Shown: positions 52,581 through 61,859 of the stretch, piece by piece | Layout of the letters: every line of letters begins with the position of its first letter | Position numbering within the stretch: the stretch's first letter is position 1 | NCBI GenBank assembly: GCA_965246945.1 | Contig: CBDFFW010000001.1 | Location: forward strand, 620,001 to 684,000 | Length of the DNA: 64,000 nucleotides | Direction: 5' to 3' | Origin: CBDFFW01 sp965246945 | GTDB taxonomy: Bacteria > Pseudomonadota > Alphaproteobacteria > UBA11073 | Program-made: the position numbers and the translations under genes | Notes under the pieces: generated by a model | Database searches by the model: none | Told to the model about the DNA's origin: nothing | The model's input: the letters and a program-made list of their open reading frames with translations, nothing else

Positions 52581-52940
52581 ATGTTCAAAAATAACCAGAG
52601 GCTGCGCCCATTTCAAATTTTGGCTGGAATAGCCTTGATTGCTGGCTCAATTTTTGCTGGTGCTGCGCGGGCACATGGTACAGATGCAACGGCAAGTGAT
52701 AATTCGGTATTAGCGGATACCAATAGTCAAGTTGTTGGTCATGGTGCCAATAGCGATGTGGTGGGTATCGGCACTACAACAGGTTCTAATGGCTCAACCA
52801 ATACCAATGATACCACAGACAGCAAAACCAGCATGGCTGGCATGAGCGCGAGCCGTAATGGCAGCGCGCCCAGCCGAACGACTGGCGATGGCACGTCAAC
52901 CGGTATGTCCTCTTCTGGCAGCGCGTTGCGCGGCCGTTAA
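52581..52940 (+). CDS. Small exported Ser/Thr/Asn-rich protein
   Basis: 119 residues with a signal peptide (cleavage near 'ARA-HG', about 32), then a low-complexity Asn/Thr/Ser/Gly body without any domain. Not recognised. Closed by the terminator at 52969. Confidence 0.55.
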   Translation: MFKNNQRLRPFQILAGIALIAGSIFAGAARAHGTDATASDNSVLADTNSQVVGHGANSDVVGIGTTTGSNGSTNTNDTTDSKTSMAGMSASRNGSAPSRTTGDGTSTGMSSSGSALRGR

Positions 52941-52968
52941 AAATTCAGCCACCTCCTGGGTTGATCGG

Positions 52969-53001
52969 TGCCTGCCAGCTGAAAAGCTGGCAGGCATTGT
53001 T
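52969..53001 (+). terminator. Intrinsic terminator
   Basis: Perfect 12-base stem 'TGCCTGCCAGCT' / 'AGCTGGCAGGCA' with a GAAA loop and a T-rich tail. Confidence 0.9.
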
Positions 53002-53093
53002 TATTTGGTTTTTAGAAAAGAGCTTGTTTTTCCTGATGGGCTGATGATGTGTGGCGCTTTATTTTATACATACACACCGATCAGGAGGAACCT

Positions 53094-53414
53094 ATGCCAC
53101 AAGGTGATAAAACGGCCTATACTGACAAACAAAAACGTCAGGCCCAGCACATTGAAAAAGGTTACGAACAGCGCGGGCTAAACAAAAGTGAGGCGGAAGG
53201 ACGCGCCTGGGCAACCGTTAATAAAGAAACTCATGGCGGCAAGCAATCAGGCTCTGGCCGCAGTAAAGCCGAAGATCATTCTTCAAGCCGTAAAAGCGGA
53301 CATATCGGCGGCAATCATAGTCATGGCGGTAAAACCGCCGCTAATACCAATCATGACAAACGCAGTGCTGCCGCCAAAAAAGGCTGGGCCACCCGCCGTA
53401 GCCATGCGGCTTAA
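53094..53414 (+). CDS. Small basic protein of the 'plasmid stabilisation' type
   Basis: 106 residues from ATG 53094, which has AGGAGG upstream; a longer frame to 53049 lacks it. The start 'MPQGDKTAYTDKQKRQAQHIEKGY', the 'EAEGRAWATVNKE' block and the end 'SAAAKKGWATRR' match a family annotated in rhizobia as plasmid stabilisation protein (from memory). Lys/Gly/Ser/His-rich and disordered in the middle. I would not assume plasmid function here. Confidence 0.7.
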   Translation: MPQGDKTAYTDKQKRQAQHIEKGYEQRGLNKSEAEGRAWATVNKETHGGKQSGSGRSKAEDHSSSRKSGHIGGNHSHGGKTAANTNHDKRSAAAKKGWATRRSHAA

Positions 53415-53429
53415 ATTTAAAAACCAATA

Positions 53430-53456
53430 AGCGTAGCTAATTTAGTTACGCTTTTA
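53430..53456. terminator. Bidirectional terminator between convergent genes
   Basis: Stem 'AAGCGTAGCTA' / 'TAGTTACGCTT' (one mismatched position) with a T run on the plus side and another on the minus side; it overlaps the stop codon of the minus-strand gene at 53446. Confidence 0.75.
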
Positions 53457-54357
53457 TTTTCTCAGGCGATTTATCGGCGATGCGCAGGCTTTTGGCCCGG
53501 TTATCGATTAACCAGCAAGCGGCTTTAGTCGCCAGTTGAAATGCTTTGGTTTGCGGGCTGAAACCACTGGCTTTGAATACCATCGCGACACCACGTTCAA
53601 TATGTTTTGGCCGGTAATAACTATAGGCACGTTTAACATATTCATGGTTATAGGTTTTACGGTCATAAGGCTGGCCGTCATTGGCTGCATTGGCCGCATA
53701 ATACGCAAATGCCAGTTCATCATCTTCCGTTTCCATAATGCGGCTTAACGCCACGCGCAACCGGCCCCATTTGGATAGGCCTTCTTTGTCCAAATACCGG
53801 CGCATATTATCATAAAACATTTTATAATGACGGTGCTCATCAGCGGCGATATTCTTGCAAAGCTGCTTTAAAACGGGTTCATTTGTCACATCGCTAAGCG
53901 CGGTGTAATAACTGCTGGTGCCGGTTTCAACCATGCAGCGGGCCACCATTTCACCGGCGCGGGAACCGCGGATGGATTTTTGCACATCGGTATTAATCAC
54001 AATTTTTTCGCGGTATTTTTTAAAGGCGGCTTCGTGGTCAAAACTGGGGTCAACGGCCTGCGCCCAGGTGCCCAGAGCTTTGCCATGTTGGACTTCTTCA
54101 ATGGCCCAATATTCGGCATTGGCTTTAAATTCTGGATCATCATGGAATACGCTTAACAAATACGCTGTATAATCACGGGCATTGTATTCCACCATGGAAG
54201 CAGCCTTGACAACCTTCAGCACATCCGGATCAACCTTAGACGGGTCAAGCTGGTCCCAGGGCAAATCTTCAATCCGCCAATGCTTATGGCCTTGCGGGCT
54301 ATCCGTTAGCTTGGTTTGGGCAACTGGTTCTTTAAAGGCAGCAGCAGCGTTGATCAT
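53446..54357 (-). CDS. Ferritin-like diiron protein (acyl-ACP desaturase-like)
   Basis: 303 residues. Two helical pairs with diiron ligands: 'MVEYNARD', 'EEVQHGK' (Glu87/88, His91) and 'METGTSS...'-type helix with 'ADEHRHYK' (Asp173-His177). This matches the soluble acyl-ACP desaturase/ferritin-like superfamily. Whether it desaturates lipids, as in plants and Mycobacterium, or oxidises something else is unclear. Confidence 0.82.
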   Translation of the reverse strand: MINAAAAFKEPVAQTKLTDSPQGHKHWRIEDLPWDQLDPSKVDPDVLKVVKAASMVEYNARDYTAYLLSVFHDDPEFKANAEYWAIEEVQHGKALGTWAQAVDPSFDHEAAFKKYREKIVINTDVQKSIRGSRAGEMVARCMVETGTSSYYTALSDVTNEPVLKQLCKNIAADEHRHYKMFYDNMRRYLDKEGLSKWGRLRVALSRIMETEDDELAFAYYAANAANDGQPYDRKTYNHEYVKRAYSYYRPKHIERGVAMVFKASGFSPQTKAFQLATKAACWLIDNRAKSLRIADKSPEKIKA

Positions 54358-54437
54358 GATTTTCTGTAGCAGAGATTACGGAACATAACAGCAATTTCCA
54401 GCGTTTTTTAGTTTCAGTTACTAAACTTAACCAATTT

Positions 54438-56366
54438 TTATGGTATGTGGTGCAAAATCAAGTCTTCAATAATTTGCGGGTCGGCAAGGGTGGAGGTATC
54501 GCCTAAACTGTCTGTTTCGCCGCCGGCTATTTTGCGCAAAATGCGGCGCATGATTTTGCCGGAGCGGGTTTTGGGCAGAGCTGGGGTGAATTGCAGCCAA
54601 TCAAGAGCGGCAATAGCGCCGATTTGCTGGCGGACATGCTGGTTTAACGCTTTTTTGAGATCGCCCGTGGCGGCAGTACCCTCTTTTAAGGTCACATAAG
54701 CATAGATGCCGGTGCCTTTAATGGCGTGTTCACGGCCAACGACAGCTGCTTCGGCCACGCTGGGGTGTGCCACTAACGCGCTTTCGATTTCGGCGGTGCC
54801 AAAGCGGTGGCCGGACACATTGATTACATCATCCACCCGGCCGGTGATTTGATAATGGCCAAGCGTGTCCCGCACTGCGCCATCGCCGGAGAAATACAGA
54901 CCAGGGACATGGCTGAAATAGGTTTGGATGAAACGCGCGTGATCTTTATAAATTGTGCGCGCCATGCCGGGCCAGGGTTGAGCGATAAACAACCCGCCTT
55001 CACCCGCGCCTTGAACCATATTATTTTGCGCATCCATCAATACTGGCTGAATGCCGAAAAACGGGGTCATCGCCCAGCCGGGTTTTTCGCTTGGTGTCGA
55101 AGGCGGCGGGGCAATCATATGGCCGCCCGTTTCAGTCTGCCACCAGGTATCGACCACCGCGCAATTGGCCTGACCCACTTGCTCAAAATACCAGCGCCAG
55201 GCGGCCGGATTAATGGGCTCCCCCACGCTTGCTAAAATGCGCAAAGATTTACGGCTGGTGGTCTGTAACCAGGCATCACCCAAGCGCATTAAACTGCGCA
55301 GCGCAGTGGGGGCAGTGTAAAAAATAGAAACCTGATGCTGATCAACCAATTGCCAGTAACGATCCGCGTTTGGGTAGGTGGGTATCCCTTCAAACATCAG
55401 CACCGTTGCGCCATTACATAATGGCCCGTAAACCACATAACTATGGCCGGTAATCCAGCCGATATCGGCCGTGCAGAAATACACATCATCCGGCTGCCAG
55501 TCGAACAGGGTTTTGAAGGTTAGACTGGCATAAAGCAGATAACTGGCTTGGCTATGCACCAAGCCTTTCGGGGTGCCGGTCGAGCCGGAGGTGTATAGAA
55601 TAAAGAGCGGGTCTTCTGCACCCATGGGTTCGGCCGCACAAAGCGCTGACATTTGTGGTAGCAACTCAGCCACTTTGTGATCACGGGCGGTATAATTAAC
55701 TGCCCCGCCCGTGCGTTCGACAACCAGCACAGTTTGCACAGTTGGGCTATCCAAAATTGCGGCATCGACAGCGGTTTTCAATGGTACGGTTTTACCGCCG
55801 CGTAACCCCGCATCCGCAGTAATGATCAGTTTGGCACCGCTATCATAAATGCGGTCCCGCAGAGCCTGCGCGGAAAAGCCGCCGAAGACGACCGAATGCA
55901 CCGCGCCAATGCGGGCACAGGCCAGCATCGCCATCACGGCTTCGGGAATAGCTGGCAGATAAATGATGACTGTATCACCTTTGTGCACCCCAAACTGTTT
56001 CAACAAATTGGCCCAACGATTGGTCGCCGCGGCCAGTTCGGCATAGGTGAATTTGCGAATGTCGTCAGGGGTATCACCCTCCCAAATCAGCGCAGTTTTA
56101 TGGGCGTGTTTTGCTAAATGCCGGTCCAGGCAATTGGCGGTGACATTCAATATGCCATCGGCGAACCACTCGATTTTCACAGGCGGGTTGAAATCACCAC
56201 GCTGGGTAATGGTAAAATCTTTGAGCCAGGTCAGTTCCTGGCGGGCCATTTTGGCCCAGAATGCAAGCGGATCGGCCAAGGCTTCGGCTTGCCAGGCCAT
56301 AAATGCTGTATGGGATAATTGCGTATGCTGCGCAATCTGCGGCGGGGTGGTAACAAAATCAGACAT
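54438..56366 (-). CDS. acs: Acetyl-coenzyme A synthetase
   Basis: 642 residues. Adenylate-forming motifs: 'ILYTSGSTGTPKGLVHSQ', 'TGRVDDVINVSGHRFGTAEIESALV' and the catalytic Lys in 'PKTRSGKIMRRILR' (about 609), which is the usual target of acetylation control. Activates acetate to acetyl-CoA. Fits with the ketone-body genes at 26.8-29.6 kb as acetate/acetoacetate users. Confidence 0.96.
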   Translation of the reverse strand: MSDFVTTPPQIAQHTQLSHTAFMAWQAEALADPLAFWAKMARQELTWLKDFTITQRGDFNPPVKIEWFADGILNVTANCLDRHLAKHAHKTALIWEGDTPDDIRKFTYAELAAATNRWANLLKQFGVHKGDTVIIYLPAIPEAVMAMLACARIGAVHSVVFGGFSAQALRDRIYDSGAKLIITADAGLRGGKTVPLKTAVDAAILDSPTVQTVLVVERTGGAVNYTARDHKVAELLPQMSALCAAEPMGAEDPLFILYTSGSTGTPKGLVHSQASYLLYASLTFKTLFDWQPDDVYFCTADIGWITGHSYVVYGPLCNGATVLMFEGIPTYPNADRYWQLVDQHQVSIFYTAPTALRSLMRLGDAWLQTTSRKSLRILASVGEPINPAAWRWYFEQVGQANCAVVDTWWQTETGGHMIAPPPSTPSEKPGWAMTPFFGIQPVLMDAQNNMVQGAGEGGLFIAQPWPGMARTIYKDHARFIQTYFSHVPGLYFSGDGAVRDTLGHYQITGRVDDVINVSGHRFGTAEIESALVAHPSVAEAAVVGREHAIKGTGIYAYVTLKEGTAATGDLKKALNQHVRQQIGAIAALDWLQFTPALPKTRSGKIMRRILRKIAGGETDSLGDTSTLADPQIIEDLILHHIP

Positions 56367-56458
56367 TTGAATAGGTTAGGATAAAGCTATGCCAAAAGCA
56401 CGGCACTGCCTAGCCCGAAAACCGTGCTGAAAGCAGGCGACTCAGGTAAATTAAACGC

Positions 56459-58129
56459 TTGCCACACAAGCTAAACGATAGCCAGCCAAGCGCGCTGGCA
56501 CCGGATTATTATCTGCAGCATTTTTGGCAGGTGATTGATGGCGTAGAAAAGCAATATTGGGATCTGCTCAATTTTGCCGAGCATCGCTATCTAAAAACAT
56601 TGCGGCAGTTATCGCCGCCCGCGCTGGTTTTGTATGTGCGGTTAATCAACCGTAAAGGGCCTTATTTTCGGCAAAATAAATTAGATTATTTGGCAGCAGA
56701 ACAGCTGCCAATGGCGCTTGCCGAATTGGTCAAGGCACAATTGCTGAATTTTGTTGCCAGCGAAAAGCCGGCACCTGATTGCTTGCACTGTTTTACGCAA
56801 ACCGAGTTGCTGCAAAATTTAAAGGATCTGCTGCCACCTGGCCTGCGCAAAGCAGAATTGCTGGTTTGGTTAACTGAATGGCCGCAATATCCAAACTGGC
56901 TAACCAATTTATTGGTGCAGGAACCAGTGCTATGCTTAGCGGCCGCCGATCCCTGGCCGTTTTTAAAATTTTTATATTTCGGTTATTTGACCGAAAATCT
57001 TTCCGGTTTTGCGGTGAAGGCGCTGGGCCATGTGGTACCGGAAACGGTAACAACGGCAGCGTTCAAACCTAATTTTAGTGCGCGGGCGGAGGCGGAAACC
57101 TGTTATCGAATTGAAGGCATTTACGCTGAATTTCGAATTTTGCGTGCCGCCAGAACAGCGACTGAAGTTCATCATTGGTGGCAAGGGCAGCAAATTTTGC
57201 GGGCTGATTTACCGCTCAAAGCGCAAGCCGTTTTTGATCGCTTAATCGCCAAGTTGGGACGGTTGTTGGAACGGGAAAAGGCAATAGAAATGGCGATTGC
57301 ATTATACCAAACCAGTCCGGTCGCGCCTGCACGGGAACGGTTGGTGCGGATATATATCAAACAAAATAACCGTGCAGCGGCACAGGTTTTATGCGACACA
57401 ATGCTGGCGGCACCATGCCATGCTGAAGAGGCGTATGCGGCGCAGCAATTACGCAACTGGCTTAATGGCGGTAAACGTCTAACGCAGGCCCGCATTTTAT
57501 TGAATGAAGGAGAAGCCATTCAATTAACCTATGATGGAACTGTTGAAGCGGCAGCACTGGTGCATTTTGCCGGCCAAGGTTGGCAAGGGATGCATAGCGA
57601 AAATTGGTTATGGAATGCGCTGTTTGGCTTATTATTTTGGGATATTATCTATGATCCCAGTTACGGCACGTTTCATCAACCATTGCAGTTGGCACCGACT
57701 GATTTGTATGAAGCAAAATTTTATCCCAGCCGCCAGGCCGCTATTCAGCAGCGTTTAAATTTAGTCTATGACCAACGCGCATGTTTGGATTTGCTGCAAA
57801 CCCATCATATAAATAAGCAAGGGATCGCCAATCCATTCATCGGTTGGCATGCCGAATTGTTTTCAGTATTAGAAATTACTGTGCAGCAAGTAACAGCCAA
57901 CGCGCTAATCGCGGTGATGGAACATATGGCCAAGGATTTACGCCGGCTGCGGCGCGGTTTCCCCGATTTATTTTTGTGGCAGGAAGGGCGCTACCGCCTG
58001 GTCGAAGTGAAATCAACCAACGACCAGCTATCACCGCAGCAATATCAATGGCTGACATTTTTGCAGGCGCAGCAAATCCCCGCCAGCATTCAACGGATAG
58101 ATCGCTTACAGGATAATGCCTCATCCTGA
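56459..58129 (+). CDS. FAN1-like VRR-NUC nuclease
   Basis: 556 residues, starting from TTG 56459 (no better start seen). The last 90 residues form a VRR-NUC (PD-(D/E)xK) domain: 'GFPDLFLW' (Asp503) and 'LVEVKSTNDQLSP' (Glu516, Lys518). The middle carries helical repeats like the TPR part of FAN1. Bacterial FAN1 proteins cut DNA near crosslinks and flaps. The stop codon TGA (58127-58129) lies inside palindromic element copy D. A SRAP protein for DNA-protein crosslink repair is convergent downstream, giving a small repair island. Confidence 0.85.
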   Translation: MPHKLNDSQPSALAPDYYLQHFWQVIDGVEKQYWDLLNFAEHRYLKTLRQLSPPALVLYVRLINRKGPYFRQNKLDYLAAEQLPMALAELVKAQLLNFVASEKPAPDCLHCFTQTELLQNLKDLLPPGLRKAELLVWLTEWPQYPNWLTNLLVQEPVLCLAAADPWPFLKFLYFGYLTENLSGFAVKALGHVVPETVTTAAFKPNFSARAEAETCYRIEGIYAEFRILRAARTATEVHHWWQGQQILRADLPLKAQAVFDRLIAKLGRLLEREKAIEMAIALYQTSPVAPARERLVRIYIKQNNRAAAQVLCDTMLAAPCHAEEAYAAQQLRNWLNGGKRLTQARILLNEGEAIQLTYDGTVEAAALVHFAGQGWQGMHSENWLWNALFGLLFWDIIYDPSYGTFHQPLQLAPTDLYEAKFYPSRQAAIQQRLNLVYDQRACLDLLQTHHINKQGIANPFIGWHAELFSVLEITVQQVTANALIAVMEHMAKDLRRLRRGFPDLFLWQEGRYRLVEVKSTNDQLSPQQYQWLTFLQAQQIPASIQRIDRLQDNASS

Positions 58130-58224
58130 GGAGCGCTATCAGCGCGTCTCGAAGGATGCTTATTTTGGGTACCATGCTGGAGCATCCTTCGAGATGCCAT
58201 CTGAGATGGCTCCTCAGGATGAGG
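58119..58224. repeat. Nested palindromic element, copy D
   Basis: Outer arms CCTCATCCTGAGGAG and CTCCTCAGGATGAGG; inner arms 'TCTCGAAGGATGCT' and 'AGCATCCTTCGAGA', with two further hairpins. It supplies the stop codon and the last two residues of the nuclease gene before the SRAP gene end. The original stop was probably nearby. Confidence 0.93.
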
Positions 58225-58234
58225 TTAAGGAAAA

Positions 58235-58882
58235 TTAAGCGGCCAATTCGGCCTGATATTTTTCAACGGTTAAAATATTTTCCGGAGGAGATTGTAAAAG
58301 CAAATCAGCGGCCTGCGGGCTTTCCAACCATTGGGCGTATTGTGCTGGCAGCAAAACAACCGGTTGGCGGTCGTGAATTTTTTCGACATCCTTACCCGCT
58401 GGCATGGTGGCCAATGAAAAACTTTCAACAATGCCATCAGCGGTCTGCGCACGGTCCCAGATACCTGCAAAACATAACCAATCATTTTCTTTGGGATTAA
58501 ACTGCCATTGCGTTTTGTGGCCTTTTTCGCCGGTCCATTCAAAAAAATGCGAGAAGGGGATGAGGCAGCGATGGCGTTGAAAAGCTGATTTATAAGTGGC
58601 AGTCGTGGCAATGGTTTCACGCCGCGCATTGGTGGTCAGCGGTTTCCATTCCTTCACATGGCCTTTATGAAACCAGGGAATTAAACCCCAGCGCAATTCG
58701 ATAACTTCCAGCCCATTTTCATGGGGCCGAATAACCGGCGCTGTTTCGGTGGGAAAAATTTGAGCGCGCGGCTGTAAATTGGGAATGCCACGCCCATTTG
58801 GTTGAACAAGTTTTAACCCCAAATCAGTAAAAGCCGCCACATATTGATCATAACTTATCTTGTTGCCATAGCGGTTGCACAT
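58235..58882 (-). CDS. SRAP-domain protein (HMCES/YedK family)
   Basis: 215 residues. Catalytic Cys2 after the initiator ('MCNRYGN'), 'NARRETI' and 'HRCLIPFSHFFEW', and a later 'KIHDRQPVVL' with the active-site His. It crosslinks to abasic sites in single-stranded DNA to protect them. 10 bases from the OYE gene in the same direction. Confidence 0.92.
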   Translation of the reverse strand: MCNRYGNKISYDQYVAAFTDLGLKLVQPNGRGIPNLQPRAQIFPTETAPVIRPHENGLEVIELRWGLIPWFHKGHVKEWKPLTTNARRETIATTATYKSAFQRHRCLIPFSHFFEWTGEKGHKTQWQFNPKENDWLCFAGIWDRAQTADGIVESFSLATMPAGKDVEKIHDRQPVVLLPAQYAQWLESPQAADLLLQSPPENILTVEKYQAELAA

Positions 58883-58892
58883 GGGTATTTAT

Positions 58893-59963
58893 CTAGGCCG
58901 CCTGGCTGTGATTTAAAGCTGGGTAATCGGTATAGCCGTGTGGGCCAGGGGCATAGAAGGTGGCAGGTTGCGGTTCATTCAACGGGGCATTATTGGCAAA
59001 GCGCGCGGGCAGATCTGGATTGGCAATGAATAATTTGCCAAATGCCACTGCATCGGCTTGGCCAGTTTTAAGCGCCTGTTCGGCGCTGTCTTTGGTGAAA
59101 CCTTCATTGGCGATATAAACACCGCCAAACACTTTTTTGATCTGCGGGCCAAGGCTATCGGTGCCCAAATGTTCGCGGGCACAAATAAACGCAATTTTGC
59201 GTTGGCCAAGTTGTTCGGCCACATAACCGAAAGTAGCAGCGGGATTGCTATCTTGCATATCATGCGCATCGCGGCGCGGCGCTAAATGCATGCCTACACG
59301 ATCGGCACCCCAAACATTGATACAAGCATCGGTCACTTCCAGCATCAACCGCGCCCGGTTTTCGATGCTGCCACCGTAATTATCGGTGCGCTGATTGGTG
59401 CCGTCCTGCAAAAATTGGTCGAGCAGATAACCATTGGCCCCGTGGATTTCCACACCATCAAAACCAGCCTTTTTCGCGTTTTCAGCGCCTTGGCGGTAAG
59501 CCGCAACAATGCCAGGAATTTCACCGGTTTCTAAAGCGCGCGGGGTGACAAACGGTTTTTCTGGCCGGATAAGGCTAACATGGCCGGATGGCTGAATGGC
59601 GCTGGGTGCCACCGGTAATTCGCCATTTAAAAAAAATGGGTCAGAGATCCGGCCCACATGCCAAAGCTGTAAAAAGATGCGGCCACCTTTGGCATGCACG
59701 GCATCTGTTATTAATTTCCAGCCAGCGACTTGTGCTTCACTCCAAATACCAGGCGTATCGGCATAGCCAACGCCCATGGGCGCTACACTGGTTGCTTCGC
59801 TTAAAATCAAACCAGCACTGGCGCGCTGGGTATAATATTCGGCCATTAAAGCATTGGGAAGGCGCGCAGCCCCCGCACGGCTGCGGGTCAGCGGGGCCAT
59901 GATAAAACGGTTTGGCAGGGTTAACGCGCCAACTTGTAATGGCTCAAACAGGGAAGAAGTCAT
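58893..59963 (-). CDS. Alkene reductase, Old Yellow Enzyme family
   Basis: 356 residues from ATG 59963. FMN barrel with 'EIHGANGYLLDQFLQDGTNQRTDNYGGS', 'NRFIMAPLTRSRA' and the NemA/N-ethylmaleimide reductase style C-terminus 'YPAL'. Reduces activated double bonds with NAD(P)H. Probably an electrophile detoxification enzyme. Confidence 0.93.
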   Translation of the reverse strand: MTSSLFEPLQVGALTLPNRFIMAPLTRSRAGAARLPNALMAEYYTQRASAGLILSEATSVAPMGVGYADTPGIWSEAQVAGWKLITDAVHAKGGRIFLQLWHVGRISDPFFLNGELPVAPSAIQPSGHVSLIRPEKPFVTPRALETGEIPGIVAAYRQGAENAKKAGFDGVEIHGANGYLLDQFLQDGTNQRTDNYGGSIENRARLMLEVTDACINVWGADRVGMHLAPRRDAHDMQDSNPAATFGYVAEQLGQRKIAFICAREHLGTDSLGPQIKKVFGGVYIANEGFTKDSAEQALKTGQADAVAFGKLFIANPDLPARFANNAPLNEPQPATFYAPGPHGYTDYPALNHSQAA

Positions 59964-60015
59964 GCGCAATGATATAAGATTGATATCAATAAATTACCAA
60001 CGTTTAGCTTGGAAT

Positions 60016-61641
60016 TTAATCAGCTTGGCCTTTCAACATTTGTAACGCCGCACCGGCCAAATGTGAATTAATGCGTTTTAAATCGCGTAAAATATCCAAA
60101 TGCAACGCACTGGTATCCACACTTTCGGGGCGGCCTTCACGCAAGCGTTCAAAATGCGTTTGCGTTGCGTTGCGTTCCAAATCATTAAGCACGCCTTTGG
60201 CTTCAGCCAATTGCCGCGCGGCGCTGATATCACTGGTCATGAACACGGCGGTGGCAAGCGAGATATTGTGTTTGACCTGATCAAAAATCGTTTTGATTTC
60301 TTCCCACCCTTCGGGCGAGAAGGTGAGATTGCGGCTGATTTTTTTATGCGCCAATTTGGTAAGACCGTTGATGATAATATCGCCCACATGTTCCAGATTG
60401 GTAGCAAATATAAACACTTCATTGATGCGCTGAGTTTGTTCCTGTTTGGTGTCTTTGGCCGCGACTGAGGTCAGATAAAATTTAATCTGGCGGTAAATTT
60501 GATCCAGCGTGTCATCCATTTTAATGGTGGCATTCACCTGTTCGGCATCATTATGGGCCAGGGCTTCTTTGATATCGTGCAACATGGTTTCGGCAATATC
60601 GCCCATGCGCATGGTTTCGCGCGCAGCATTGGCCACAGCGACCACCGGCGTCTCCAGAAAACTAACATCCAGATAAACCGGCATGGCCGGATTGCTGGTA
60701 TTGGGTTTATCCGGCAGCAAACGGGTCAGGGCGCGGGCCAACCAAGGCAATAAGGGGAAGAAAATAATCGCCAGGCCGATATTGAATATTGAGTGAAAAT
60801 TGGCGACTGCATGCGCGGTATTATCGGTGAAACTGGCGGGTAATAAATTAATCAGGGATAACAATGGCAACAAAACCACACAGCCGACCAAGCGGTTAAA
60901 CATATTGCCGAATGGCAAGCGGCGAATGGCGGGATTGTTACCGCTTGGCGTTTCAAAAATCGGGTTAATCGCGCTGCCTAAATTTGCCCCCAATGTTAGC
61001 GCCAATGCCATTTTAAGCGTAATCAGGTTTTGGCTGACAAGTGACATAGAAAGCAGCACCATGGCCACACTGGAATGCATCGCCCAGGTGATGATGGCGC
61101 TGACCAACACACTCAAAACAGAATCTTGCATAATCATTTTTAATAATAAATGCATGGTTTCGGAATCGGCGGCGGCATGCAGCAGGTGAATGATTTGCTC
61201 CAAGCCCAATAGCATCAAACCCAAACCAATAATCGCCTGGCCCATTTCGCGGAAACGCGCATTTACGCCTTTTTTAAATAGGATGGCACCGGCCAGCACC
61301 AAAACCGGTGCACCACGACTGATATCGAAAGACAGCAACTGCACAATCATGGTGGTGCCGACATTGGCACCCAGCATCACTGCCAGCCCTGGTATTAAAT
61401 CGATTAACCCGCTTGCCGCAAATGACGCAGTCATCAACCCCACGGCCGTACTGCTTTGCAACAAAGTGGTGATGCCCAAACCGGATATAAAGGCTTTAAA
61501 CCGGTTGTTCAGCGCCGCGCGCAGGAATTGATGAATATTGGCCCCGAAAGCCTGCATAACACCAGTCTTGACCATTTGCAGGCCCCACAGCAGCAAGGCG
61601 ATATTGCCCGCCAATGCCAGCAGCGCGATTGTCTCATTCAT
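60016..61641 (-). CDS. Na/phosphate cotransporter family protein with C-terminal PhoU-like domain
   Basis: 541 residues. Two halves of the NptA/YjbB family: 'TTLLQSSTAVGLMTASFA' (QSSTA) and the second, altered repeat 'MHSSVAMVLLSMSLVSQN'. After about eight membrane helices the last 200 residues are helical and PhoU-like ('DIAETMLHDIKEALAHND...'). A sodium-driven phosphate or other anion transporter. Confidence 0.9.
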   Translation of the reverse strand: MNETIALLALAGNIALLLWGLQMVKTGVMQAFGANIHQFLRAALNNRFKAFISGLGITTLLQSSTAVGLMTASFAASGLIDLIPGLAVMLGANVGTTMIVQLLSFDISRGAPVLVLAGAILFKKGVNARFREMGQAIIGLGLMLLGLEQIIHLLHAAADSETMHLLLKMIMQDSVLSVLVSAIITWAMHSSVAMVLLSMSLVSQNLITLKMALALTLGANLGSAINPIFETPSGNNPAIRRLPFGNMFNRLVGCVVLLPLLSLINLLPASFTDNTAHAVANFHSIFNIGLAIIFFPLLPWLARALTRLLPDKPNTSNPAMPVYLDVSFLETPVVAVANAARETMRMGDIAETMLHDIKEALAHNDAEQVNATIKMDDTLDQIYRQIKFYLTSVAAKDTKQEQTQRINEVFIFATNLEHVGDIIINGLTKLAHKKISRNLTFSPEGWEEIKTIFDQVKHNISLATAVFMTSDISAARQLAEAKGVLNDLERNATQTHFERLREGRPESVDTSALHLDILRDLKRINSHLAGAALQMLKGQAD

Positions 61642-61721
61642 GAAAAAACGTTAGCAGATTTTTTTTGAAAGCAAAGAAACTTGATTATACTCATTTTAAA
61701 TATTTTCATTCACTTATTCCA

Positions 61722-61828
61722 CCTCACCCCGAGTAGCTTAAGAAGTAAGCATATCGAAGGATGCTCCAGCTGAATACCCTGGTTGAGCATCCTTCGATAC
61801 GCGGCTTATGCCGCTACTCAGGATGAGG
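61722..61828. repeat. Nested palindromic element, copy E
   Basis: Outer arms CCTCACCCCGAGTAG (diverged) and CTACTCAGGATGAGG; inner arms 'ATATCGAAGGATGCTC' and 'GAGCATCCTTCGATA'. In the 220-base gap between the Na/Pi gene and the NodT gene. Confidence 0.9.
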
Positions 61829-61859
61829 TAGGATAGGGCATCTCATATTCATTATATCT

